A DNA stretch of 64,000 nucleotides, from NCBI GenBank assembly GCA_964498785.1, contig CAZCJL010000005.1, positions 1-64,000 on the forward strand, read 5' to 3'. The position numbers and the translations under genes are program-made. This document shows positions 34,076 through 42,945 of this stretch, one piece after another; position 1 is the first letter of the stretch, and each line of letters begins with the position of its first letter. The stretch comes from Mariaggregatimicrobium sp964498785. Its GTDB lineage: Bacteria; Zhuqueibacterota; Zhuqueibacteria; Thermofontimicrobiales; Thiofontviventaceae. Under the pieces are notes generated by a model. It searched no databases and was not told where the DNA came from. It saw only the letters and a list, made by a program, of their open reading frames with translations.

Positions 34076-36835
34076 TTACCAAAGCGTGTATTGAAGGCCG
34101 AGTGTTCCATAGAGTCCGTACCATTCTGTTTGTTGCGTTCGGGAGTAATCCTTGCGCGGATTTCCCAGGACTTCATGTTCATTGGTAATACCCAAACCAT
34201 TAAGCTGGCCGATCAGCAATATTTTGTCAGTGATTTTTTGAACAATTGAAAAATCAACAAAGAATTCATGATCAAAGTAAACATCGCGATACTTGTTATC
34301 GCCAACGCCTGTGAGAAGTGCATCACGATAATTTGCAGCGACAACTACTGAAAGTCCTAAATCAACATTATCATAGATCAGCGACATATTTGCAATGTGT
34401 TTTGGGCTACGTGTCATCACAACCGTTCTGCCGTCTATTTCTCCCTTGGATTTGGTGTAGGTGTAATTCGCGTTCACAGCAAAATATTTCAAAGCCGGGC
34501 TGAAAGCGGCAAGCCGTTGCTGTGCATTCATTTCAAAACCATAAAAATTTGCTGTACCGTCTCCCATAACAGGCATGGAGGCTTCGTAAGTTTCTTCAAC
34601 GCCATCCGGTGCATAATCCCCATCATCATTTACAAAGTCATGTTTTTCAATCCAGGTTTTGGTGGTGTGCCAGGCTTTAAAGTTTTTAAAGAATACTCCA
34701 AAACTGAGCAAACCGAGATTGGAGGTAAAACGATCGAACATAATATCGAAATTATAAGCAGTTCGCGGTTCTAAATCCGGATTTCCATACTTGATTTCAC
34801 CTAATGCCGAATTACTGGCCGGCGGTTCGTTGATAACCATGCTCGGAATCAGATTCACATAACGAGGTCTGGCCAGACCGGTTGAATAGGCTAATTTAAG
34901 ATTGTTATTATTATTAAACTTATACATAAAATGAATCGACGGCAAAATATTGCTGTATCCGCCGCTTCCCGTTAGTTCTGATTTTCCGATGATGTCTGCA
35001 TCTTCCGGATATGGTTGGATATAGTCATTTTTTGTGTTTTCTAATCTTAGTCCCATAACGGTAGAAAATTTAGGAGTAAGGTTCAATTGAGTCATTCCAT
35101 ATACAGAGGTAATCGTTTCCGATGCGTCGTAGCTATCAGTGTAATTATCCCTCGCTTTCCACGATCCGGATTCGACCACAGAATTGAGCTCTTTATTATC
35201 GTATCTGACATCAACAAAACCGAAATTACCTTCAGGAATGGTGTAGGTGTCGGTAAACTTTGTCGTCTGGTACCGCTCGCGTTCAAGAGAAACATCTTTT
35301 CTTAACACCTTTGTTCCGAATTTAAAATGACTGAGGTCACCCTTCATAAAGGCAAATGGAATTTTTAAATTAAGTTGACCGGAAATATCCTGGTCTTCCT
35401 TAAGAATCAGATCATATCGAATCCGGTTTAGCTTCAAGGGATCCAGACCTGAAAATTTTGTGGTTCCGTCAAATTCCTTGATGTCATCATTGGAATAACC
35501 TGTGAACGAATTATCACGCTGATAGCGTAAATATGTCCTGCCCGGAGTATCTTCCGAAGATTTGATGACTGCAGCTTTATAATCAATTTGCATCCAGCCC
35601 AGAGTGTGTTCGCCGCCGAACATCCCCAAATTTAACCGTTGATCTTCCAGTCGGTTTCTGGTTTCGCGGGTTTCTTCTTCATCCTCGATAACGTATTCAA
35701 CCTCGCGACGGATTTCATCATCGAGATAGCTGTTGTGATTAAGAGTTAAATATAGCCGATGTGAAGGATTGAATTCATAATCAGTGCTCAGGCTTAAGCC
35801 GTAGCGCTGGCGTTTCACGTCGTAATCATTTGTATGTTGTGCAAAAATTACCTCATCATAGACGCCGTCATCGTCGGTGTAATTTAATTCCCGAAGTTTT
35901 GAATCACGATTCGTTTTATAATACGCTCCGTCGATTATCACGCCGAGTTTGCTATCAAAGAACCTTTTTCCATAAACAGCATAGTATTCCTGTATATCTC
36001 TGCCATAGGTTTCAAAATCAGACATTTGGTTGTTATATCCGCCGCTAATTCCCAAAACTGCTGTTCCGGCGTCCGGAGCTCTTCTCAGACCAAAATTTAC
36101 AACACCGCCAATTGCATCACCATCCATATCCGGAGTAATTGCCTTAATTACTTCAATTTCACCCAATAATCGGTTATTGACAAGATCAAGCCCAACGCTG
36201 CGTCGTCCGTTCGCGTCTGGCGCCGGAATCCGGACGCCGTTCAAAGTTAGTGCATTATATTCCTCGTTCATACCACGAATCTGTACCATTTCGCCTTCTC
36301 CCTGATCCCTTGCAATTGAAACCGCTGGAAGTCTGCGAACAGTCTCGGCTGCATTACGATCCGGGAATCGTCCGAAAAATTCTTCGGAAACAACTTGCAC
36401 GATATTCTGGGCAGTTTTCTGTTTTTGCAGGGCCTTGGCCTGACCTCTTGTCAGTTCTCCGTAAACGACAACCTGCTCGCCTTCTAAAATACTTTCTTTC
36501 AATGCAAATTCTACTGTTACGGTTTGACCGGCTGACACCTGAACTTCTTTTGCCAAATCCTGATAGCCAAGAAATGAGGTCTTAACAGTGTAGGTCCCTG
36601 CTGGTACTTTCATGATTCTAAAGCGACCATCATAATCTGTCGCTGCTCCGCGTTTGGTGCCTTCAATGAGAATATTGGCGCCTGGCAACGGAGATTTTGT
36701 CTCTGCTTCAATAACCTTACCGGTGATCTGGCCTGTTGTCTGGGCTTTCAATGAACCTGATGTAATTACAAAAGCCATGATTACCAAAATACTGATAAAC
36801 AGATGGAGCATTTTGGAAGATTTAAAATCTTGCAT
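34076..36835 (-). CDS. TonB-dependent outer-membrane receptor
   Basis: 919 residues. Signal peptide at about 1-32, then a CarboxypepD_reg-like beta domain (about 34-120, GQITGKVIEAETKSPLPGANILIEGTKRGAATDYDGRF), plug domain (about 140-240, FPDRNAAETVRRLPAVSIARDQGEGEMVQIRGMNEEYNALTLNGVRI) and a beta-barrel ending in a Trp after an aromatic strand (YGTLGLQYTLW). A plug opening of this style is typical of the TonB receptor subfamily that takes up oligosaccharides or organophosphorus compounds in Bacteroidota-like bacteria. There is no SusD partner. It lies between the GlpT-like gene and a secreted phosphoesterase gene, which suggests phosphorylated organic substrates. GGAGG precedes the ATG. Confidence 0.93.
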   Translation of the reverse strand: MQDFKSSKMLHLFISILVIMAFVITSGSLKAQTTGQITGKVIEAETKSPLPGANILIEGTKRGAATDYDGRFRIMKVPAGTYTVKTSFLGYQDLAKEVQVSAGQTVTVEFALKESILEGEQVVVYGELTRGQAKALQKQKTAQNIVQVVSEEFFGRFPDRNAAETVRRLPAVSIARDQGEGEMVQIRGMNEEYNALTLNGVRIPAPDANGRRSVGLDLVNNRLLGEIEVIKAITPDMDGDAIGGVVNFGLRRAPDAGTAVLGISGGYNNQMSDFETYGRDIQEYYAVYGKRFFDSKLGVIIDGAYYKTNRDSKLRELNYTDDDGVYDEVIFAQHTNDYDVKRQRYGLSLSTDYEFNPSHRLYLTLNHNSYLDDEIRREVEYVIEDEEETRETRNRLEDQRLNLGMFGGEHTLGWMQIDYKAAVIKSSEDTPGRTYLRYQRDNSFTGYSNDDIKEFDGTTKFSGLDPLKLNRIRYDLILKEDQDISGQLNLKIPFAFMKGDLSHFKFGTKVLRKDVSLERERYQTTKFTDTYTIPEGNFGFVDVRYDNKELNSVVESGSWKARDNYTDSYDASETITSVYGMTQLNLTPKFSTVMGLRLENTKNDYIQPYPEDADIIGKSELTGSGGYSNILPSIHFMYKFNNNNNLKLAYSTGLARPRYVNLIPSMVINEPPASNSALGEIKYGNPDLEPRTAYNFDIMFDRFTSNLGLLSFGVFFKNFKAWHTTKTWIEKHDFVNDDGDYAPDGVEETYEASMPVMGDGTANFYGFEMNAQQRLAAFSPALKYFAVNANYTYTKSKGEIDGRTVVMTRSPKHIANMSLIYDNVDLGLSVVVAANYRDALLTGVGDNKYRDVYFDHEFFVDFSIVQKITDKILLIGQLNGLGITNEHEVLGNPRKDYSRTQQTEWYGLYGTLGLQYTLW

Positions 36836-36944
36836 TTTTTTCCTCCTCTACACGTAGATTAAAAAATTTGATTAAAATTAAATATGACACTTTTCGTTGT
36901 AATAATTTGTTAAATTTTTTTGCCCTCCTTTTGATAGATAATTA

Positions 36945-38702
36945 TTAAAATTGGTTTCGTTCGGGATATCGGCTCTTTAAATACAATTTATCAAGCATAC
37001 TATTCTCAATATCATAGACGGTAAAACGAAGTTCTTTTCCAAGAATATCGACTTTACAATAATGATATTTCGGATACATTACAGTTATTATATCATTCGT
37101 ATGAATTTTATGCTCTGATATTGGTCCGCCACCACCACCGGATACGATGTAAGAAACGCCATTTACAAATCCGCGCTGATAGTTATGATTATGGCCGGAA
37201 AAGTAAATATCAACACCGTATTTTTCAAAAAGGGGTACCAGATAGTTCAAATTTTTTGGATATGGTCGCGGATGTGAAACAATGTAGCACGGAACATGTC
37301 CGATTACAAAAAGCCAGTCTGCTGTGCGAGCTGGTTCCGAGGCAAGCTGAGAAACGAGCCAGGAATATTGCGGGCTACCCGGAGATATGTCCGGAAAAAT
37401 ATTTTTATCGGGATATGCGCTAATATTGTTATCGATAAAAATGAAAAAGCAGTTTGCGTAATGAAAGGAGTAATAATTTTCATGTGCAGAATCCGGAAAA
37501 GAAAAATAGTCATAAAAATAAGGCGCATTCAGCTCATGATTTCCAATGGCGACATAGATCGGTTTATATTTGATTATTGGGCTTAACTGATTGAAAAATT
37601 CTGTATCCCAGTCTGAAGAAAGGCCCCGCTGAACTAAATCTCCAACATTAATAATAAAATCAAAATCATGATGTTGAAATGCCTGTACCACATCAGCATG
37701 TTTGAGAAAATTCGTTCGGTTATCACCATAAAGGATGAAATTGAATATTGTATCGTTAAGAGCTTCTGTTTTAAACGAATACCAGTTGCCCGCAATCGAA
37801 TCCGATTGAATCCGGTAATAGTAAGAAGTTCCCGGCTCAAGATCACTCAATTCAATCTCATGTCCCCGTGTGCGGTTCGATGAATGTATTGTTTTTTCAG
37901 GCGTCTGACCAAGACCATAATCCACACGGGAATCCGCCGGGTAATTGGTTCGCCACATAATTACCGCTTTATCCTTGAGCACGCGTTGCAGGTAAGGACC
38001 TGTTTGAATTTTCAGAGGCACAGGATGCGGAACGAGCTGGTAATTTTTATAAATTCTCAGATAATCACAAAAAAATCCGGCGTTGGAACAGGTAAAAAAG
38101 CCGACTTTTCCATGTCTGAACTGTGAATCTTGTACATGAAAGAACTTGATATCATTTAAATATATCGTCAACGTATCTTTTAACGCGGCGATGGTGATCG
38201 TAAAAGTACACTCCGGCCATTCCTCATCATCATAAGAAGCAAGTATTTCAGTCTTTCCGTTTAGAACCTTGTCAAGACGAACGATCTGCGCCTGACTTGA
38301 AATGAGCAGACGATAATAATTGTCCTTGTCCTGATACCGGAACAGAAATCCGATGTAATCATCATCCGTGTAACTCACTGTTGTTGTTGCCACGTAATCG
38401 CGCCATTTCACATCACCGGTTGTGATGTGGGTTCCCCGTATATTAGATTTGGTACCACAATCTGAATCATCTATTAAATAACCGCGACGAATATGCCAGT
38501 TTGAAGGTTCACCAGGTAACTCATCATAAACCGTCCAATGATTGAGTTGATTATTTTCAAAATCATTTTCCCATATCAGGCCGGAAAATTGAAAAGAGGT
38601 TGAAGTTTTGCTCGCGGGGAATATTTGAGATATGCTGTTATTAATTGTTGCAAGAATTGCTAAAAGTGGTATTAATAGGAGAAAATTAATTTTCGTTATC
38701 AT
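36945..38702 (-). CDS. Secreted metallophosphoesterase with LamG-like and Fn3-like N-terminal domains
   Basis: 585 residues. Signal peptide at about 1-26. A jelly-roll domain (about 45-215, WENDFENNQLNHWTVYDELPG, ISSQAQIVRLDKVLNGKTE) resembles LamG/DUF1080 domains. A purple-acid-phosphatase-type Fn3 domain follows (about 228-315, GPYLQRVLKDKAVIMWRTNYPADSRVDYG and LEPGTSYYYRIQS). The calcineurin-like core has YGDNRTN, INVGDLVQRG, AIGNHELN, FVIGHVPCY and YFSGHNHNYQRG, giving the D, N and H metal ligands; the first motif has DNR where DxH is usual. It should cleave phosphomonoesters or diesters outside the cell, upstream of TonB-dependent uptake. It is adjacent to and codirectional with the receptor. 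Confidence 0.88.
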   Translation of the reverse strand: MITKINFLLLIPLLAILATINNSISQIFPASKTSTSFQFSGLIWENDFENNQLNHWTVYDELPGEPSNWHIRRGYLIDDSDCGTKSNIRGTHITTGDVKWRDYVATTTVSYTDDDYIGFLFRYQDKDNYYRLLISSQAQIVRLDKVLNGKTEILASYDDEEWPECTFTITIAALKDTLTIYLNDIKFFHVQDSQFRHGKVGFFTCSNAGFFCDYLRIYKNYQLVPHPVPLKIQTGPYLQRVLKDKAVIMWRTNYPADSRVDYGLGQTPEKTIHSSNRTRGHEIELSDLEPGTSYYYRIQSDSIAGNWYSFKTEALNDTIFNFILYGDNRTNFLKHADVVQAFQHHDFDFIINVGDLVQRGLSSDWDTEFFNQLSPIIKYKPIYVAIGNHELNAPYFYDYFSFPDSAHENYYSFHYANCFFIFIDNNISAYPDKNIFPDISPGSPQYSWLVSQLASEPARTADWLFVIGHVPCYIVSHPRPYPKNLNYLVPLFEKYGVDIYFSGHNHNYQRGFVNGVSYIVSGGGGGPISEHKIHTNDIITVMYPKYHYCKVDILGKELRFTVYDIENSMLDKLYLKSRYPERNQF

Positions 38703-38865
38703 AGAGTGTTTCCCTCATAGATGAAATACTGATTAATGCTGTTAATATCTTTAGCAATAAGAATGCCATAAATAGGGGAAATTGATATAAGTGTAATATA
38801 TTCAAATTGTAATAAGAGTATATAATGAGCAGCATAATCAATCAGATTTGTCGTGTAACTGCAAT

Positions 38866-38885
38866 TTCCCACAATATTGTGGGAA
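38866..38885. promoter_or_regulatory. Perfect 20-bp palindrome, possible operator
   Basis: TTCCCACAATATTGTGGGAA at 38866-38885 is fully self-complementary. A degenerate second copy of the half-site (GTGGGAATTTCCACAA) follows at about 38892-38907. No T tract is adjacent, so an operator is more likely than a terminator. It lies about 165-185 bp upstream of the phosphoesterase start and just after the stop of the AAA+ gene. Confidence 0.5.
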
Positions 38886-38916
38886 GTCAGCGTGGGAATT
38901 TCCACAATTTGCCGGG

Positions 38917-41694
38917 TTAGTTATTGTTATTTGTTCCGTAGTAATCGATTGCGCTTTCCAAAATTTGGTGATATTCTTTTGGCAGGTTTTTATAAAGAGT
39001 ATTTTCCAGGGAAGTTAATGCTTTGGTTTCAATATTTTTAATATAACCTTTTATTCGAATTTTGACTAATTCTTTAATGTTGCTGTCAGTAGTGTTTGTG
39101 ATCAGATTTGTTGCATCGCTGATATCCCAGTTGTTAAATTTTAAGGCTTTCAGGCACATTCCTCTTAAATGATGAGAAAGAGTACGCGACCCGGCGCAAT
39201 AACCTAATTGCTGTTCACTGATTTCCATTCGGAAAAGATTCTTGCGTAGAATGGATAATTCATGATGTTCTTTATCGTTAAACACATTCGATGCATTTGG
39301 TGTTTTTTCGACTACATTGCTAAATTTAGATTCATTACTAAGAGGGGGGAGATGCATTTTTAAAATACTGGATTGTCCTTCAATTCTGGCGCTTTCACAC
39401 GCTAATTGGATGATCATCCGCAGTTCGCCAATATTTCCTTCTGAATAATCATGTTTTTTCAGGTAATGAAGTGTTTGCTCATGCAATTTTAAATGTGTTT
39501 TATGCTTACTATTATAATTATCAACAAAATGATTCAGCAATAAGGGAATATCCGAAATACGTTCTCTGAGTGGTGGGATTTCAATTTTATTAATACTTCC
39601 GCCCATACGTCGAAATAAATCTTTTCGAAACAGACCTTCTTTTACGCGTTGTTCAAGATTGACGTTTGTAACAAAAATAAAGCGGATGTCAGCAGTAATA
39701 TCTCTGCTTTTTCCGGCTGCCGGATGGAACGACAACCCGTCGACAACTCGCAGTAGTTGTGCCTGAGTGTCCAGAGGAAGCGCATCCACATCATCGATGA
39801 GTAACGTTCCGCTGTCACATTCTTCAAGCACACCTTTTTGACCGTTTTTGTCGATGCCGTGGATCCCATGACCAAATCCAAATCCAAATAATTTGCCAAG
39901 TATAATCATCGGATCAGCAGCAGAAAATTCCACAGCTTCAAAAACATGAAATGGTTTATGGCTCCTGGGGCTCAACAGATGCATCATCCGGGCAAGGGCT
40001 GTTTTCCCCACGCCGGATTCGCCGTAAATCCATGCCGGAATTGTCATCTGGCTTAACGGAACGATCTGCCGGAGAACCCGTAAAAATTTTGGACTATTGC
40101 CCAAACAAACATTTTGCCGGAGTTCGTTAAGACGAGGATAATCTTTCTTGTAAGTTTCTATTTTTTCTTCTAAAACCTGAGCAGATTCGATCTCATATTC
40201 ATGCTTCCAGTAAGTATCTAATTGAGATTGAGCTTCTGCCAATTTAACATTTGCGAATTCCAGATCTTTGATATATTCATTAATTTTTGCATTCTTTGCT
40301 TTTAATTCATTGGAAAGCCTCTTTACACCATGGGACAATCCCTTTAGCTCTTTAATAGAAAAATTAATTTCTGAGTCGGTAACTTTTCCTTCTCCGATTT
40401 TGGCAAGAGAATTATTCAGCGATTTTATCGAACGTGAGGTTATTTTTGCTGCAAAAAATGAAACCAATAACACTGCTACTGAAATGATAGACGCGACGAG
40501 AAGCATCCGGGTCCGTGTTTTACCACTGATATCTTCGATTTGAGTTGTAAATGTTTTTGTCTTTTCAAGCAAATGATCCATTGAGGTACCGATAACAACG
40601 CCACCCCAAATACCATGTTTATCATAATTTCCAATATTGTAAAAAATAGGTGAAATTGCACGTGTACGCATAATTCCTTTGGATTCACCATAAATACCCA
40701 TGGATTTCATTGTGGTGATAACGTTCTCTCCGCGCTGAACACGTTTAATGATACTGCTGACAGGTTCTCCGCTATAAAGGTCATGGAGCCGCCAATCCAT
40801 ATTCAATAAATTTATCGGAATAATGCCGGCGTCAAAAAGCCAGTGCGGTGTGTCTGAAGTAAGCGGTGCAACCAGATTCCCGTTTTTGTCCAAACCGCGT
40901 ATATCCCACAGCTTTTGATGAGCTATGATCCATCCCTCATCATCAATAATATAATCATAATTTCCACTTTGATAATTTTTTAAAAGATGTGCTTTATTGA
41001 TGTGATCCTTTATTACGAAATTTAAAATATGATGATGATCCAGTGCAATCATACAAACACCTTTAAACCGATCCTGTTCATCAGTTATTCGTTTACAGAA
41101 ACGGAACACACCATTGTAAAATTTTCCCTGATCCAATTGCTCATTTCTACTAACATACCAACCGGTTAAATGCGAAATATAGTATCCGCTCAGACTCTTT
41201 TTGGTGTTGTTAAAATAAGTTTCAGTCTTATATAATGTATTTTCCGGAATGCTGACGTTTGTCAGATTTTCTTTTGGCGCAACTTTATTGTCAAGGATTT
41301 TTACGCGCTCAATTCCATCGGCATCAATATATGAAATTTCTTTATAGAGCGGAATTGATTTATCCAGGTGATTAACCCATTTAAAGTGCAAATTTGAAAA
41401 CTGCTGATAAGTGAGGGAATTGATCGGTAACTGGGACAACACGTCAAGATCATTTTCACACGATTTTAGAAACTCTGTTATCCTGTTGGCAAGATGTTCT
41501 GCATCTGTTTTGCAGATTTGCGCGGTTTGATCTTTCACGATCATCTCGCTCGTTTCATTAGAAAGATTTTTTACATTGTTTAATTCTGAAAGTGATAAAC
41601 TGATGAGAATAATTAACGGCGCCAGCGAAAGAAATGTCAATAGAATGATTAACGCATGAAAAACGCTGAGGTGAATCTTTAAATATTTTTGCAT
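38917..41694 (-). CDS. Membrane-anchored Cache-HAMP-AAA+ protein (NtrC-like ATPase without GAFTGA)
   Basis: 925 residues. A membrane helix at about 13-34, a large periplasmic double-Cache-like sensor (about 40-385, TGWYVSRNEQ, DYIIDDEGWIIAHQKLWDIRG), a second helix at about 393-413, HAMP, coiled coil (about 465-510) and an AAA+ domain with Walker A GESGVGKTA at 558-566, Walker B GTLLIDDVDALP, and VTNVNLEQRVKEGLFRKDLFRRM, PPLRERISDIP as in sigma54 activators. Where GAFTGA is expected it reads GFGFGHGIHGIDKNG, so contact with sigma54 is doubtful. The C-terminal 150 residues are helical, without a clear Fis helix-turn-helix. The role is unknown; it may transduce an extracellular ligand signal through ATP-driven remodelling. 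Confidence 0.85.
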   Translation of the reverse strand: MQKYLKIHLSVFHALIILLTFLSLAPLIILISLSLSELNNVKNLSNETSEMIVKDQTAQICKTDAEHLANRITEFLKSCENDLDVLSQLPINSLTYQQFSNLHFKWVNHLDKSIPLYKEISYIDADGIERVKILDNKVAPKENLTNVSIPENTLYKTETYFNNTKKSLSGYYISHLTGWYVSRNEQLDQGKFYNGVFRFCKRITDEQDRFKGVCMIALDHHHILNFVIKDHINKAHLLKNYQSGNYDYIIDDEGWIIAHQKLWDIRGLDKNGNLVAPLTSDTPHWLFDAGIIPINLLNMDWRLHDLYSGEPVSSIIKRVQRGENVITTMKSMGIYGESKGIMRTRAISPIFYNIGNYDKHGIWGGVVIGTSMDHLLEKTKTFTTQIEDISGKTRTRMLLVASIISVAVLLVSFFAAKITSRSIKSLNNSLAKIGEGKVTDSEINFSIKELKGLSHGVKRLSNELKAKNAKINEYIKDLEFANVKLAEAQSQLDTYWKHEYEIESAQVLEEKIETYKKDYPRLNELRQNVCLGNSPKFLRVLRQIVPLSQMTIPAWIYGESGVGKTALARMMHLLSPRSHKPFHVFEAVEFSAADPMIILGKLFGFGFGHGIHGIDKNGQKGVLEECDSGTLLIDDVDALPLDTQAQLLRVVDGLSFHPAAGKSRDITADIRFIFVTNVNLEQRVKEGLFRKDLFRRMGGSINKIEIPPLRERISDIPLLLNHFVDNYNSKHKTHLKLHEQTLHYLKKHDYSEGNIGELRMIIQLACESARIEGQSSILKMHLPPLSNESKFSNVVEKTPNASNVFNDKEHHELSILRKNLFRMEISEQQLGYCAGSRTLSHHLRGMCLKALKFNNWDISDATNLITNTTDSNIKELVKIRIKGYIKNIETKALTSLENTLYKNLPKEYHQILESAIDYYGTNNNN

Positions 41695-41889
41695 ATCTAC
41701 CAGATTTTATACAAATTAAATGAATCCGGAATGGGGTGCAAATAACTTGTGTCGTCAATTTAAGTTTAGATAAAAAAGCATTGATTGACAACGAGATATA
41801 AAATCACACGAGACTATTCGTTCATAGTACTGTACAAATCATAAGGCAAATATTTTTACCGCGCCCGGAAATACTTTTTTGATGAAAGG

Positions 41890-42114
41890 TTATGCATCAA
41901 CATAGCCAGTTCCACGACATGTCGGACACTGTTTTGGCGGTTTGTTCGGAAGATCGATAAACTCAAGTTTTCCAGTCCCCTTACATGTCGGACAAGTTTT
42001 TTTCAAATTACTTTTTTGATCTGCGCTGGATAATCTTCGACGATGAATAAGAAAATGACAACCAGCAATCACAATAATTATGGCAATAATAATAATAGTC
42101 ATTGTAAAAAACAT
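41890..42114 (-). CDS. Small membrane protein with two DnaJ-like CxxCxGxG zinc motifs
   Basis: 74 residues. An N-terminal hydrophobic helix (about 3-21, TIIIIAIIIVIAGCHFL) precedes a basic linker and two motifs, CPTCKGTG (about 41-48) and CPTCRGTG (about 62-69). Together they could form one zinc centre like that of DnaJ. AGGGAGA sits 8 bases before the ATG. The predicted place is the inner membrane with the zinc domain in the cytoplasm. No named family is recognised; a redox, chaperone or scaffold role is possible but not shown. Confidence 0.8.
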   Translation of the reverse strand: MFFTMTIIIIAIIIVIAGCHFLIHRRRLSSADQKSNLKKTCPTCKGTGKLEFIDLPNKPPKQCPTCRGTGYVDA

Positions 42115-42228
42115 GGCATAATCTCCCTGTCTTTAATAATGTATTATTTATTGCTGTCCACGTATGTTTTTGTGATATCTGTTTTTTCTGATAAATCTAA
42201 AAAAGTCGTTTTATTAAAAGATGATGTA

Positions 42229-42337
42229 CTCGTAAAAAGTCAGACGGATTAAAATATAGCACAATATATTGATGGTTTAGCTATAATACAACACATTATA
42301 TTGTGCACATCGAGCGTCTCGTCGACTTTCTACGAAG
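42229..42337. repeat. ~110-bp palindromic (MITE/REP-like) element
   Basis: CTCGTAAAAAGTC..GACG at 42229-42246 is complementary, with one mismatch and a small gap, to CGTCTCGTCGACTTTCTACGAAG at about 42316-42337. GCACAATATA (42259-42268) is perfectly complementary to TATATTGTGC (42297-42306). The element has no coding capacity. The terminal sequence is of a kind I recall from dispersed repeats in other anaerobes. Confidence 0.65.
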
Positions 42338-42525
42338 CCATCAAAAGATAAGTGTAATCTTTGACGATGTCAATAAAAATTATTAAAATATTTACATTAT
42401 TGATCGAAATTCTAAATTGAGCCAGATAATTCATTGATGGGATTCTGATTTTACGTACAATGAAGAACTATGTTCAGAAGAGATCATTTTGTTATAAACC
42501 AAGGTCGGCCAGAATCTAAAAAATG

Positions 42526-42558
42526 GTAAAAAAAAAAGCAAGCCTGAAACTTGCTTTA
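42526..42558 (-). terminator. Rho-independent terminator of rpmB
   Basis: On the minus strand AAAGCAAG pairs with CTTGCTTT around a short TTTCAGG loop (arms at 42535-42542 and 42550-42557), followed by a run of T. It lies 35 bp after the rpmB stop. Confidence 0.85.
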
Positions 42559-42592
42559 AAGAAGTAATTATAATCTCTGCTACTTTCATGTA

Positions 42593-42784
42593 TTATACAA
42601 TTTTGGTCACTTTTTCGCTGCGTAAACACCGAGTACATACGTAAGTTTTCTGAACCTTGCCATCGAGTTTGATTTTCACTTTTTGTAAATTGGGTAGGAA
42701 ACGACGTTTATTTAAATTATGCGCATGACTCACATGATTACCAACCATCGGACCTTTACCGCAGACCGAACATTTTTTAGCCAT
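42593..42784 (-). CDS. rpmB: 50S ribosomal protein L28
   Basis: 63 residues, the normal short form. It opens MAKKCSVCGKGPMVGNHVSHAHNLNKRRF, the L28 signature, and contains a pair of CxxC motifs (CSVC and CTRC), so this is the zinc-binding C+ form. It binds 23S rRNA in the large subunit. GAGGAG precedes the ATG and a strong terminator follows, so it is probably a single-gene unit. The presence of the C+ form suggests zinc is not limiting. Confidence 0.97.
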   Translation of the reverse strand: MAKKCSVCGKGPMVGNHVSHAHNLNKRRFLPNLQKVKIKLDGKVQKTYVCTRCLRSEKVTKIV

Positions 42785-42945
42785 TATCTAACTCCTCACA
42801 AAATTATTTTCAACTCATAAACTTCATATTAAAATTTTGGAACAGGCAATAATACGAAATAATTATTAAAAATGCAAGTAATTATTTGAAATTTTGTCTA
42901 AAAATGTCTTGCAAGTTAGTCGAAAAGTTATTATATTCAAACGCT

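Larger units (their letters stand above)
42115..42592. other. Intergenic region with an inverted-repeat element
   Basis: 478 bp. It includes the inverted-repeat element at 42229-42337 and, at its right end, the terminator of rpmB at 42526-42558. The stretch 42345-42525 is AT-rich and shows nothing I can name. Confidence 0.55.

Noticed and set aside
36836..36944. Pho-box upstream of the TonB receptor gene
   Set aside because: Only a single TGTCA and a weak TTAACA/TTACAA pair are seen. This is too little to claim phosphate control.
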